From contig NZ_VOGO01000003.1 in NCBI RefSeq assembly GCF_007923355.1, positions 124,001 to 188,000 of the forward strand: DNA of 64,000 nucleotides, given 5' to 3'. The notes under the pieces were generated by a model. It ran no database searches. It saw only the letters and a program-made list of their open reading frames with translations, and had not been told where the DNA came from. This document shows positions 42,375-51,126 of the stretch, piece by piece (position 1 is the first letter of the stretch; every line of letters starts with the position of its first letter). Made by a program: the position numbers and the translations under genes. This DNA is from Falsiphaeobacter marinintestinus (lineage in GTDB: Bacteria; Pseudomonadota; Alphaproteobacteria; Rhodobacterales; Rhodobacteraceae).

Positions 42375-44795
42375 ATGCGAACCCATGCTCAGGCTGTCGT
42401 TATCGGCGGCGGCGTCATCGGATGCTCGATCCTTTATCACCTGACCAAGCTGGGATGGAGCGACGTTGTCTTGTTGGAACGGGACGAGCTGACCTCGGGG
42501 TCGACGTGGCATGCCGCAGCCAACATCCACGGCCTGCATGACAGCACCAATATCAGCCGCATCCAGCATTATACGATGAATCTGTATAAAGAGCTTGAGG
42601 CTGAAACCGGGCAGGGGTGCGGCGTGTTCCAATCCGGGTCCCTGTATCTGGCCCAGACCGAGGCCCGCGAACATCAACTGCGACTCCAGGCGTCCAAAGC
42701 CAAGCTTTACGGCATGAATTTTTACGAAATCACCCGGGACGAGGCCGAACGCCTGCATCCGCTTGTCGATTTCGATGGTGTCCGCTGCATCATGTTTGAA
42801 CCGGATGGCGGCAATGTTGATCCGTCAGGCGTGACCAACGCCTATGCCGTCGGGGCGCGTCAAAGAGGCGGCGAAATTCACCGCTTCACACCGGTCACCG
42901 GGACAGAGCAGCAACCCGATGGCACCTGGATCGTGCGAACACCCAAGGGCGATATCCGCACCCAGTGGGTGGTGAATGCCGCCGGCCTTTGGGGGCGCGA
43001 GGTGGCAAAACTGGCCGGGTTCGAGCTGCCACTCCAACCGACCGAACACCAGTATTTTGTCACCGAATCCATCCCCGAGATTGCCGCGATGGATCGGCGA
43101 TTGCCCTCGGTCGCCGATCGGGACGGAGAGTATTATCTGCGTCAGGAAGGGCAGGGCCTGCTGATCGGCGCTTATGAGCGCGACATGCGGTTCTGGGCCG
43201 AAGATGGGACCCCGCTTGATTTTGCCCACGATCTGTTCCCGGACGATTTGGAACGGATCGAAGAAAACATGATGCGCGCCATTGACCGACTTCCGGCAGT
43301 GGGGTCAGCCGGGATCAAACGGGTCATCAATGGACCGATGATCTGGTCCCCGGATTCCAACGTGCTGTTCGGACCGGTCCCGGAACTGTCCAACTACTTC
43401 TGCTGCAACGGCATTATCCCCGGGTTTTCGCAATCGGGTGGCATGGGGCAAGCGGTGGCCGAATGGATCATCGAGGGTGAGCCAAAGTACGACCTGTTCG
43501 CCTGGGACATGGCCCGGTTTGGCGGCTGGGCGTCGAAAGAGTTCACCAAAGCCAAAGTGCGCGATGTCTATGCGCATCGTTTCGCTATCCATTTCCCGAA
43601 CGAAGAACGCGCGGCCGGGCGACCAGTCCGCACGCGGCCCGTTTATGAGATGCAGAAAGAAATGGGCGCCGTGTTCGGCCTGAACTATGGCTGGGAACAT
43701 CCGCTTTGGTTCGCTGATACGCCGGGAACCCAGGATACCAATGGGTTCACCCGCCAGAACTGGTGGGCACCGGTCGGGGACGAATGCCGGATGCTCCGGG
43801 ACCACGCCGGGATCATCGACATTTCAAACTTCGCCAAATACCGAGTCACGGGACCCGGTGCCGAAGACTGGCTGAACGCCGTGTTTGCCAACCGCATGCC
43901 CAAGTCGATGGGCCGGTCGTGCCTGACCCCATTGATTGGCGTGCGGGGCGGGATCGCCGGAGATTTCACCGTAACACGTCTGGACAAAAACGAATTCTGG
44001 GTGATCGGGTCCGGCATGGCCGAACGCTATCATCGGCGGTTCTTCAAACAGGTGCCATTGCCCGATGACACCACGTTCGAAAGCCTGACGGATGCGGTCT
44101 GCGGTTTCAACGTGGCCGGGCCACTATCACGATCGCTGTTGCAGCGGCTGACCAATACCTCGCTTGAGACGGTCGAGTTTCCGTTCATGCGATCAAAGCG
44201 GATTGATCTGGCCGGAATCGAATGCATGGCTTTGCGCGTGTCTTTCACCGGAGATCTCGGGTGGGAACTGCATTGCGCGGCCGAGCATCAGGCGGCCCTA
44301 TATGCTGCCTTGTTGGAGGCCGGACGAGAATTGGGCGCTGGCCCCGTCGGCAGCCGTGCCCTGATGAGCCTGCGCGTTGAAAAGGGCTATGGCTCGTGGA
44401 GCCGGGAATATAGCCCGGAATATTGGCCTCAGGAGGTTGAGCTGGATCGGCTGGTAAAACTGGACAAGCCGTTTCTGAACAAGGCGGCGGTTGAAAAAAC
44501 GCTGGCGCAGCCCGCGCGGGAACGTTTGGTTTTGCTGGCACTTGAGGCAGAGGATGTCACTGCATCGAATGCGGATGCCACGGGAGGTGAACCGATCTTT
44601 AAGGATGGTCTGGGTATTGGCCGCGTCACATCGGGCGCTTATGGGTACACGGTCGGCCAGTCCCTTGCCTTGGGCTATGTGAAGGGCGCGGACCCCGGAG
44701 ACCGTGTCGAGGTTATGGTTCTTGGGCGTCCGCATCGCGCGACAATCCTGAAAGAACCACCTTTTGACCCGCAAGGTCTGCGTTTAAGAGCTTGA
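42375..44795 (+). CDS. Dimethylglycine/sarcosine dehydrogenase-like flavoprotein with T-protein domain, copy 2
   Basis: The 806-residue paralogue of copy 1 has the same order of domains: FAD domain (AVVIGGGVIGCSILYHLTKL, ELTSGSTWHAAANIHG, with the presumed flavin-linking His), middle domain, GCV_T (FAKYRVTGPGAEDWLNAVFA) and C-terminal barrel (GDLGWELHCAAEHQAALYAA, GSRALMSLRVEKGYGSWSRE). Residues just after the flavin His differ from copy 1 (AANIHGLHDS against AGGFHTLNGD), which suggests different substrates. It should oxidise an N-methyl amine and pass the carbon to THF in the cytoplasm. Copies of this type are often numerous in roseobacters. A repeat element follows its stop. Confidence 0.85.
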   Translation: MRTHAQAVVIGGGVIGCSILYHLTKLGWSDVVLLERDELTSGSTWHAAANIHGLHDSTNISRIQHYTMNLYKELEAETGQGCGVFQSGSLYLAQTEAREHQLRLQASKAKLYGMNFYEITRDEAERLHPLVDFDGVRCIMFEPDGGNVDPSGVTNAYAVGARQRGGEIHRFTPVTGTEQQPDGTWIVRTPKGDIRTQWVVNAAGLWGREVAKLAGFELPLQPTEHQYFVTESIPEIAAMDRRLPSVADRDGEYYLRQEGQGLLIGAYERDMRFWAEDGTPLDFAHDLFPDDLERIEENMMRAIDRLPAVGSAGIKRVINGPMIWSPDSNVLFGPVPELSNYFCCNGIIPGFSQSGGMGQAVAEWIIEGEPKYDLFAWDMARFGGWASKEFTKAKVRDVYAHRFAIHFPNEERAAGRPVRTRPVYEMQKEMGAVFGLNYGWEHPLWFADTPGTQDTNGFTRQNWWAPVGDECRMLRDHAGIIDISNFAKYRVTGPGAEDWLNAVFANRMPKSMGRSCLTPLIGVRGGIAGDFTVTRLDKNEFWVIGSGMAERYHRRFFKQVPLPDDTTFESLTDAVCGFNVAGPLSRSLLQRLTNTSLETVEFPFMRSKRIDLAGIECMALRVSFTGDLGWELHCAAEHQAALYAALLEAGRELGAGPVGSRALMSLRVEKGYGSWSREYSPEYWPQEVELDRLVKLDKPFLNKAAVEKTLAQPARERLVLLALEAEDVTASNADATGGEPIFKDGLGIGRVTSGAYGYTVGQSLALGYVKGADPGDRVEVMVLGRPHRATILKEPPFDPQGLRLRA

Positions 44796-44796
44796 C

Positions 44797-44849
44797 GATG
44801 TGGCCTGTGGCCATCTTCAGAAATTGGGTATTTTAAACAAGAAAGAAGC
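44797..44849 (+). repeat. Dispersed 3'-end element, copy A
   Basis: A short bulged hairpin (GAT..GGCC-TGT-GGCC-ATC, 44797-44815) is followed by the 25-nt motif at 44825-44849 with core ACAAGAAAGAAGC. It starts 2 bp after the stop of copy 2, in the sense direction. The motif is shared with copies at 58151-58175 (minus) and 63535-63559. Confidence 0.85.
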
Positions 44850-44864
44850 AGGAGGGCTGCCGCG

Positions 44865-46487
44865 TTAATCCGGGCTGCGAAAGGCTGATCTTTGGACGAT
44901 CAACACGGTCAGCAGGGGCAACAAGACGGTCAGGACGGCCACGGTGATCAGCAAATACCCCAGTTGAGAATAGTCAGCAGGCGTTGTGATCACGTCGTCT
45001 GGGCCCGTCACCTCGCGGGTCACCTCAAAGATCTGGTTGAGGTATTTGGTGCCCAGGCTGCTGGCAGACAGAGCGAGATTGGTAAAAGACGCCATGACGG
45101 CGAAGAAGGTCGCCTTGAGGTTTTCGGGCGCGTTGCGGGCGATCCAGGCCAGCATCGGGATCATCGCGATCTGGCCAAGCGGGCTTTCAACGGCTGCATC
45201 TATCAGCGCGATGAACCTTGCATCAACAATGCCGCCGGTGACTGCGGCGGTCCATTCGTGCACCCCGTAATATAGCGCTATGTTCGGCAGCGCCAGAATT
45301 CCCGAAGCGACCGACAGCAGAATCACGATGTAGACGATGGTGTGGTTCGCCATCAATGGACGTAATACCAGCATACCGACAAGTGTGAGCATCGAAGTGA
45401 TCAGCGACAGCACCGACAGGAATTGTTGATCAAACCCCAGCATATCGATGGTGAACCACGTGGATCCGGCACCGGGCAGGGGCATGGCCCGGAAAACGAA
45501 AACAATCACTGCTGTGCCGACAAGAGCCCGCGCTTTTTCAGGGGTAAGGGCTGATATCAACTGACGCATCAGAAACAGAACGATGCCCATGGACCCGGCA
45601 AAGACGATTTCCTGACTGAAGGGCACATCCGACAAGCCGACAGTCAGAGACATCGCAACAAAGGCGCCACCCCCAATGAAGTACCACCAGTTCGGGGTGA
45701 CTTCGCCGCCTTGAGGAGCGAAATGGGCTTCGGCTGTGGGTCTGTCGATGCCCGTCTCAACCAGGCGCGCGATCTGGCGGCGTTGCTGAACCATGGCGAG
45801 CAGCACGCCTGAGACGGAAATCAACGGGATGAACAGGCCGATCAGATAGATCCGCCCATACGTGGCAGCCTTGGCCTCGGGCGTGACCTCTTCGATCCCG
45901 GAAAAAAGCGAAATGTTGAGCGCGGCGACGGCGCTGAGTGCGCCGATCAGGGCGATCCGGCCCAAGGTTTGCATCGTTGTATGCAGGGCGCGCGTTGTCG
46001 CTTCGTCCAGCGGCTGACCGGTGTCATCGACACGCGGCACAGCCTCGACCGACAGCGCGTCGGCGACGGCATCCTGCACGACAAACCCAGTGGGCGCCAA
46101 CAATGTGGCCAAGACGTACCACGCTGTGATTGACATGATGTCCTGCATCCACGGCACGCTGGTGGCGAGCCCATACATGATCAACAGGCTGGTCGAAATC
46201 AACCCTGCACCGATGAACACCATCAGCCATTTTTGACGCCAGAACAGGTCGACCAGATGGCCCATAGGCATTTTCAGCGCCCAGGGCAGGCCAGCCCAGA
46301 AGGCCAGCCCGGCGATGAAGGCGGCTGACACATCAAGATATTCCTTGATGAAGAAGGTCCCTACGATGGCCGTCAACCCCGACGCACCATAAGCAAAATA
46401 GACCATCAGAGGCGGCAGGAAAGACCAGCGCATTTGCCGGCCCAGGTCCAGAACGACCGCGTCGAACCAACGGCCCATACGTGTCAT
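44865..46487 (-). CDS. MFS transporter, possibly BT1/folate-biopterin type
   Basis: The 540-residue protein has about 12-14 membrane helices. The stretch AGLAFWAGLPWALKMPMGHL followed by VDLFWRQKW resembles the LPW-x-LKP...D-x-(F/I) motif of BT1-type folate-biopterin transporters, a branch of the MFS; LAPTGFVVQDAVADALSVE is also seen in that branch. The assignment to BT1 is from motif memory, so I am only moderately sure. It is cotranscribed with the CorC/CNNM gene (ATGA overlap). The neighbouring THF-dependent oxidoreductases are compatible with a folate or pterin link, but that is inference. Confidence 0.7.
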   Translation of the reverse strand: MTRMGRWFDAVVLDLGRQMRWSFLPPLMVYFAYGASGLTAIVGTFFIKEYLDVSAAFIAGLAFWAGLPWALKMPMGHLVDLFWRQKWLMVFIGAGLISTSLLIMYGLATSVPWMQDIMSITAWYVLATLLAPTGFVVQDAVADALSVEAVPRVDDTGQPLDEATTRALHTTMQTLGRIALIGALSAVAALNISLFSGIEEVTPEAKAATYGRIYLIGLFIPLISVSGVLLAMVQQRRQIARLVETGIDRPTAEAHFAPQGGEVTPNWWYFIGGGAFVAMSLTVGLSDVPFSQEIVFAGSMGIVLFLMRQLISALTPEKARALVGTAVIVFVFRAMPLPGAGSTWFTIDMLGFDQQFLSVLSLITSMLTLVGMLVLRPLMANHTIVYIVILLSVASGILALPNIALYYGVHEWTAAVTGGIVDARFIALIDAAVESPLGQIAMIPMLAWIARNAPENLKATFFAVMASFTNLALSASSLGTKYLNQIFEVTREVTGPDDVITTPADYSQLGYLLITVAVLTVLLPLLTVLIVQRSAFRSPD

Positions 46488-47779
46488 AGCGGTCGGATCT
46501 TAAGGCCAGTGATGCGGTTGCCGTGGCGCCCGGTGACCTCGAATCGGAAATTATGGAACGAAAACACCTGACCCACCGTCGGGATCATCTGCGCCTCGTG
46601 GATGACCAGCCCTGCGATGGTGTTGGCCTCTTCATCAGGCAGGTTCCAGTCGCTGGCGCGGTTCAGGTCGCGGATGGTCATGGCCCCGTCGACCAGAAAG
46701 TGACCGTCTTCGGTTCGCGTGACGGGATGATCTGCATCGGGGTCGAATTCATCGGTGATTTCGCCGACGATTTCTTCCAGAATGTCTTCCAGCGTGATCA
46801 GCCCCTGAAGCGAGCCATATTCATCCACAACCAGGGCAAAATGGGATCGCATCCGAAGAAACTGGCGCATCTGGTCATCCAGCGTCGTGGTTTCCGGAAC
46901 GAAATACGGCGGTTTGGCCACGTCGGTAATCCTGAAGTCTTCGAGCGCCTTGTCGCTGTCCAAATGCTGATAAATGTCGCGCAACAGATCCTTGGCGTGG
47001 ATCACACCGATGATGTTTTCGGGTTCGTTGCGAAACACCGGCAACCGGGTGTACGGGCTGGACAGGCATTGCTGGATGATCGCTTGCGGATCTGCGTCGG
47101 CGTCGATCATTTCGATGTTGGAACGGTGCAACATGATCTCTTCGACCGCACGTTCGGCAAGATCCAGCGCGCCCAGAATACGGTCGCGGTCTTCCTTTTC
47201 GACAACGCCTTCGGAATGGCCCAGTTGGAGGGCGCCAGCAATCTCTTCACGCACCGCCAGTACATGGCTGTCTGGGTCGATCCGAACGCCAAACAAGGCC
47301 AGCACACCCCGTACCAGCAAGCGAACGGCGCTGACTATCGGTGCAAAGACGGTTACGATAATCCCGATCGGCGTTGCCACGGCGGCAGCAGCTTTTTCGG
47401 AATTGGTGATGGCATAGGTTTTTGGCAACACCTCGGCAAAGACAAGCACCAGCAGTGTCATCACCAGCGTGGCCAGTGCGACCCCGCTTTCCCCGAACAT
47501 CCGGGTGAACAGAGCGGTCGCCAGTGATGTGGCAAGGATGTTGACCAGATTGTTGCCAAGCAGAACCGAACCGATCAGACGTTCGTTGTCTTCGGTGATG
47601 TCCAACGCTTTCTGCGCGCCGCGCGATCCTTTGTCGGCCTGCGCCCTCAACTTGCCCCGCGACGCGGCCGTCAGAGCGGTTTCTGACCCCGAAAAGAAGG
47701 CCGAGAAAACCAGCAAAAGCACGATAGCCCCGGCGGAGACCCAAAATGCGCTGTCCAGAACGGTGGACGTGTGTTCCAT
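46484..47779 (-). CDS. CNNM/CorC-HlyC family transporter-like protein
   Basis: The 431-residue protein has a DUF21/CNNM transmembrane domain (ALTAASRGKLRAQADKGSRG, then RLIGSVLLGNNLVNILATSL; about four helices in the first 150), a CBS pair (RSNIEMIDADADPQAIIQQC and HFALVVDEYGSLQGLITLED) and a C-terminal CorC_HlyC domain (EEIVGEITDEFDPDADHPV, ending VTGRHGNRITGLKIRPL). Members are linked to Mg2+ or Co2+ homeostasis at the inner membrane. It lies just downstream of xerD in the same direction, with 54 bp between, and overlaps the MFS gene. Confidence 0.88.
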   Translation of the reverse strand: MEHTSTVLDSAFWVSAGAIVLLLVFSAFFSGSETALTAASRGKLRAQADKGSRGAQKALDITEDNERLIGSVLLGNNLVNILATSLATALFTRMFGESGVALATLVMTLLVLVFAEVLPKTYAITNSEKAAAAVATPIGIIVTVFAPIVSAVRLLVRGVLALFGVRIDPDSHVLAVREEIAGALQLGHSEGVVEKEDRDRILGALDLAERAVEEIMLHRSNIEMIDADADPQAIIQQCLSSPYTRLPVFRNEPENIIGVIHAKDLLRDIYQHLDSDKALEDFRITDVAKPPYFVPETTTLDDQMRQFLRMRSHFALVVDEYGSLQGLITLEDILEEIVGEITDEFDPDADHPVTRTEDGHFLVDGAMTIRDLNRASDWNLPDEEANTIAGLVIHEAQMIPTVGQVFSFHNFRFEVTGRHGNRITGLKIRPL

Positions 47780-47833
47780 TTGTCGAAAAATCCCTGTGTC
47801 CTGTATCGGTTATGGGGCCGCGTTGACCTGCGA

Positions 47834-48790
47834 TCAAGAGCCTGTGCTGTCCTTATCGCGAGCCAGCGGATGATGTTCGAGCACCAGTTGCGACAAGCGT
47901 TCGTCCAGAACATGGGTATATATCTCGGTCGTGGCGACATCGGCGTGGCCCAATAATGTCTGGATTGACCGCAAATCCGCACCATTGGCCAGTAGATGTG
48001 TCGCAAACGCATGGCGCAGGGTATGCGGCGTCACTTTAGCGGGGGAGACCCCGCCCGCGACGGCAAGTTCCTTGATTAACAGGTAAAACCGATGCCGCGT
48101 CAGATGGCCCGTTTTACCACGTGACGGAAAGAGGAACTTGGACGACGGCGCGCCCTTGGCGCGTTTGGCGTCCTCGGCCTGATCGCGCTCGGCCAGCCAG
48201 GCGGCCAGCGCGTCACGGGCAGGCGGGGACAAGGGCACCATGCGTTCTTTGTCACCCTTGCCGCGAATCAACAGCATCCTTGGATCGCCGCGGGTCGACG
48301 ACACCGGGAGTTCGACCAGCTCGCTGACTCGCATGCCAGTGGCATACAGCAGCTCCATCAGGCATGTATTACGCAGACGGTCAGCGGCGCTTCGCCCGGT
48401 TTCGCGTGCGGCATGCAGCAAGCGGTCGACTTCGGCAATCTCAAGCGTCTTGGGCAGACGCTTGTCCCGGCCCGGCCCCTTGATCTGAATCGCCGGATTA
48501 TCCTCGCGCCAGCCTTCGTCGAACGAAAAGCGGAACAGTTGTTTGATCGCCGAAAGCCGCCGCGCGCGGGTCGCTCGCGATAACCCCTGAGCGTCGCAAT
48601 CGATCAGATAGGCTTCGATCTGATCGCGATCGGCTTGCGTTGGGCTGGTCTTGCGCCGGTCCAGCCAGCCGACGAAATCCTTCAGATCCCGGCCATAGGC
48701 CAGTTGCGTGTTCGTCGCAGCGCCCAGTTCTGCGGCTTGTGCTTCCAGAAAGGTAGAAATCCACTGGTATGAGTCGGCGGGTGCGGTCAT
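47834..48790 (-). CDS. xerD: Site-specific tyrosine recombinase XerD
   Basis: The 318-residue product has the N-terminal SAM-like DNA-binding domain (TQLAYGRDLKDFVGWLDRRK) and the catalytic domain with the RKHRHY residues in place: Arg in GMRVSELVEL, Lys in RGKGDKERMVPLS, His-x-x-Arg in TPHTLRHAFATHLL, His in LLGHADVATTEIY and the nucleophile Tyr in the same block. It resolves chromosome dimers at dif with XerC and FtsK. The gene lies 3 bp after a conserved secreted-protein gene, divergent from aroK, which is a stable chromosomal arrangement in Rhodobacterales and not a mobile-element integrase. Confidence 0.9.
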   Translation of the reverse strand: MTAPADSYQWISTFLEAQAAELGAATNTQLAYGRDLKDFVGWLDRRKTSPTQADRDQIEAYLIDCDAQGLSRATRARRLSAIKQLFRFSFDEGWREDNPAIQIKGPGRDKRLPKTLEIAEVDRLLHAARETGRSAADRLRNTCLMELLYATGMRVSELVELPVSSTRGDPRMLLIRGKGDKERMVPLSPPARDALAAWLAERDQAEDAKRAKGAPSSKFLFPSRGKTGHLTRHRFYLLIKELAVAGGVSPAKVTPHTLRHAFATHLLANGADLRSIQTLLGHADVATTEIYTHVLDERLSQLVLEHHPLARDKDSTGS

Positions 48791-48793
48791 GGC

Positions 48794-50314
48794 CTAACCA
48801 TGCCCCAATAGCATCAGATGCAAAGACGCCCGGCGCGCTGTGTCTTCCAAACCCATCCTGCGGAACGCCGAAATGGCGTTTGCAAGATCCGCCGGGTTGC
48901 CGCTGGCGCCGCTGTCAAACAGGTCCATCGTCATAAGAATAGCTTCGCCCAAACGCGCATCGTCGATTGCGCGGCGGATATCGCCCGTTAGGGGGACGTT
49001 ACCTGAAAAGCCTTCGGAAATGGCTTCTGCAAGGTCACTGGGGGCCTCCACTCGTCCGGGATCCCCCTGGGCCAGTGCCGCCAGAAATAAACTCATCTCA
49101 CTGGTGTCGGGCGGATAATGCGCAGCCGTTTCATAGGCGGATGACAACAGTCGGATGCGCCATGCAAGATTGACAGCCCCGGGGTCAGTCAGATCCTGGC
49201 TTGCTAGCGGATCGGCAAATAGTTCGGCGAATGGCACACCCAGACCGACTCGACGCATTGCGGACCAGACCGGAGGCAGCGTTTTGGCGACGGCATCAGG
49301 GCTGCGCGTCCCCAACGCGGTTTCAAACCGCTGCAGGGCGTCGACACGGTCCCAGATCCCGCCGGACGCGGCGGGCAACCGTTCTGTGTAAAGCCCCAAA
49401 AGCTGGTTGGCGCTGAGCGCGCCGACGCGAGTCAAACGTTCCGCAGCCTCAAGTTGCGCCTTCCAACCCGCCACATCGCGCAGGTCCGCAGTCGCAAAAG
49501 CACGGGGCAGATCTTGGGACGACAGGCGCTCACCAATCGCTTCGCGAATGCGATAGGCCAGCGGATCGACGCTGGCGGGCGCGGGCAGGGGCGGTGCGCC
49601 TTCATAAATCTCAGGGCTTAGGAACCGGTCCAGCAGATCCAGTTTCCACTGCGGCAACAGGGTCAACGCATGCGCGGTTTCAAGCGTCAAAGCGGCAGTT
49701 TGCCAATCTCCGGCGCGCGCGGTGCAGAAAATCCGTGCATCGTATCCGGGTGCAAGATGCGGCTTGGCGGTCAAAACCCGGCAGCTTTGTTCTTCTTCGC
49801 CGGTCAGAAGCGTGGCGTCAAACCAGCGTTGAAACAGGGCAGCACTGGCCATCGGATCAGCGCGCCGCGTCAGGGCCTGGGCCGGATCAACGGCCCCAAG
49901 CGCCATCAACCGATCGATTCGCGCCAAGGTCAGCTGTTCCGCCGCGTCGCCACCGGGCGGACGGGTTTCCGACAAGAGCAGCGAATACAACAGCGCCTGC
50001 ATCGACGGGCTGTCAGCCACCGGCACCGTGGCAATGTGATCGGTCAGGTCATCGATATCGCTGGCGACCCACAGATCCAGCGGCATTCCGGTCACCGAGC
50101 TGGGCACCAGCCCCAAAGGCGGCGCCAGTTCTTCCAACGGGCTGACTTCGATCTCGGGATTGACGATGCCGTTGGCGACCGGCGGCTCCATCACCACGGT
50201 GCCGGGTAACCCCGTGCCGGGGTGATCGTTCAGCCAATCGATGACGGATAGCGGCTCTTGTGCAGCGGTTGCTGCGGGAATCAATAGCGCTGCAACGACC
50301 GCCTTAATCCGCAT
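48794..50314 (-). CDS. Conserved secreted protein of unknown function upstream of xerD
   Basis: The 506-residue protein has a signal peptide (MRIKAVVAALLIPAATAAQE) and a long, Ala/Leu-rich, mostly helical body suggestive of repeat helices (LQRFETALGTRSPDAVAKTL, PSDLAEAISEGFSGNVPLTG). Two cysteines (EEEQSCRVL and RIFCTARAG) could form a disulfide. I recognise it only as a conserved alphaproteobacterial hypothetical. It overlaps a 50-residue membrane protein upstream by 11 bp and runs into xerD with 3 bp spacing, so the three are one operon divergent from aroKB. A periplasmic role in envelope or secretion is inference from export alone. Confidence 0.75.
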   Translation of the reverse strand: MRIKAVVAALLIPAATAAQEPLSVIDWLNDHPGTGLPGTVVMEPPVANGIVNPEIEVSPLEELAPPLGLVPSSVTGMPLDLWVASDIDDLTDHIATVPVADSPSMQALLYSLLLSETRPPGGDAAEQLTLARIDRLMALGAVDPAQALTRRADPMASAALFQRWFDATLLTGEEEQSCRVLTAKPHLAPGYDARIFCTARAGDWQTAALTLETAHALTLLPQWKLDLLDRFLSPEIYEGAPPLPAPASVDPLAYRIREAIGERLSSQDLPRAFATADLRDVAGWKAQLEAAERLTRVGALSANQLLGLYTERLPAASGGIWDRVDALQRFETALGTRSPDAVAKTLPPVWSAMRRVGLGVPFAELFADPLASQDLTDPGAVNLAWRIRLLSSAYETAAHYPPDTSEMSLFLAALAQGDPGRVEAPSDLAEAISEGFSGNVPLTGDIRRAIDDARLGEAILMTMDLFDSGASGNPADLANAISAFRRMGLEDTARRASLHLMLLGHG

Positions 50315-50456
50315 CCAACGTCACCGGAATGCGGATCTCTGACTGTGGCGGTGAAAAATCTGCACCGAACCAGGGGCCCACATATGCATAAATCACCACT
50401 CCAACCGCTGCCAGAACGATCAGGTAAAACAAGTATTTGATCAAACGTCCCATCAT
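50304..50456 (-). CDS. Small single-pass membrane protein (50 residues)
   Basis: A 51-codon frame from ATG 50456 (a second ATG follows at 50453) to TAA at 50304. The product MMGRLIKYLFYLIVLAAVGV continues VIYAYVGPWFGADFSPPQ and ends TLDAD: a basic N-terminus, one membrane helix (about residues 8-26), then a short acidic tail outside. The stop lies within the start of the conserved secreted protein gene (11-bp overlap), so translation is coupled. A GGCAGG ribosome site is close upstream. Although tiny, its overlap, hydrophobic pattern and codon use support a real gene. No family is named; it may help the secreted partner fold or anchor. Confidence 0.75.
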   Translation of the reverse strand: MMGRLIKYLFYLIVLAAVGVVIYAYVGPWFGADFSPPQSEIRIPVTLDAD

Positions 50457-50535
50457 GGCCTGCCGTGCCTCAACAGATGATTTTTGAGAGTTTTATATAT
50501 GGCCTTTTTCCAAAGATCACGTCATTCACAGAAGA

Positions 50536-51126
50536 ATGAGCGGAATTGAGCATGATGGTGTTGGGATTGCACGGCAAAACACACCGGGACAACTAAAAAA
50601 GACCATCGTGATGGTCGGTATGATGGGGGCCGGAAAGACAGCCGTCGGGCGGGCTTTGGCCGCGCGCCTGAATGTTCCTTTCCTGGACAGCGACGCTGAA
50701 ATCGAAGCGGCCGCGAATATGACTGTTCCCGAAATCTTCTCTCGTGATGGGGAATCTTTCTTTCGAAAGAAAGAAAGTCAGATTATTCAAAGGCTTCTGC
50801 AGAACGAGCGATGTGTTCTGTCGACCGGTGGCGGGGCCTTTCTGGCCGACAGTAACCGCCGGATGATCTCTCAATCCGGCGTGTCCGTCTGGCTGAATGC
50901 CGATCTGGATACGCTTTGGAATCGGGTCAGGCACAAAGATACGCGGCCTTTGTTGAAGACGCCGGATCCGCTTGCGACGTTGCGCAACCTTTATGACGCA
51001 CGGGTTCCGATCTATGCCGAGGCCGATCTGATGGTGTCGTCCGATGGGCAGACGCAGATAGAAGAGATGGTGGACCGTGTTCTGGAGGCGCTGAAGTCGC
51101 GTCCAGACGTTTTAGGGCAGGATTGA
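50536..51126 (+). CDS. aroK: Shikimate kinase
   Basis: The 196-residue kinase has Walker A GMMGAGKTAVGRALAARL, the shikimate-binding DSDAEIE, the FRKKE segment and the GGGAFL motif, and the LID region TRPLLKTPDP. It phosphorylates shikimate at the 3-hydroxyl with ATP, step five of the chorismate pathway. The stop overlaps the aroB start (TGATG), so both are coupled. The promoter is in the 79-bp gap to the divergent small membrane-protein gene. Confidence 0.93.
   Translation: MSGIEHDGVGIARQNTPGQLKKTIVMVGMMGAGKTAVGRALAARLNVPFLDSDAEIEAAANMTVPEIFSRDGESFFRKKESQIIQRLLQNERCVLSTGGGAFLADSNRRMISQSGVSVWLNADLDTLWNRVRHKDTRPLLKTPDPLATLRNLYDARVPIYAEADLMVSSDGQTQIEEMVDRVLEALKSRPDVLGQD

Noticed and set aside
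47834-48790. Integrase marking a mobile element
   Set aside because: Length, motifs and the neighbourhood (aroKB divergent) fit chromosomal XerD. No attachment-site repeat or foreign base composition was seen.
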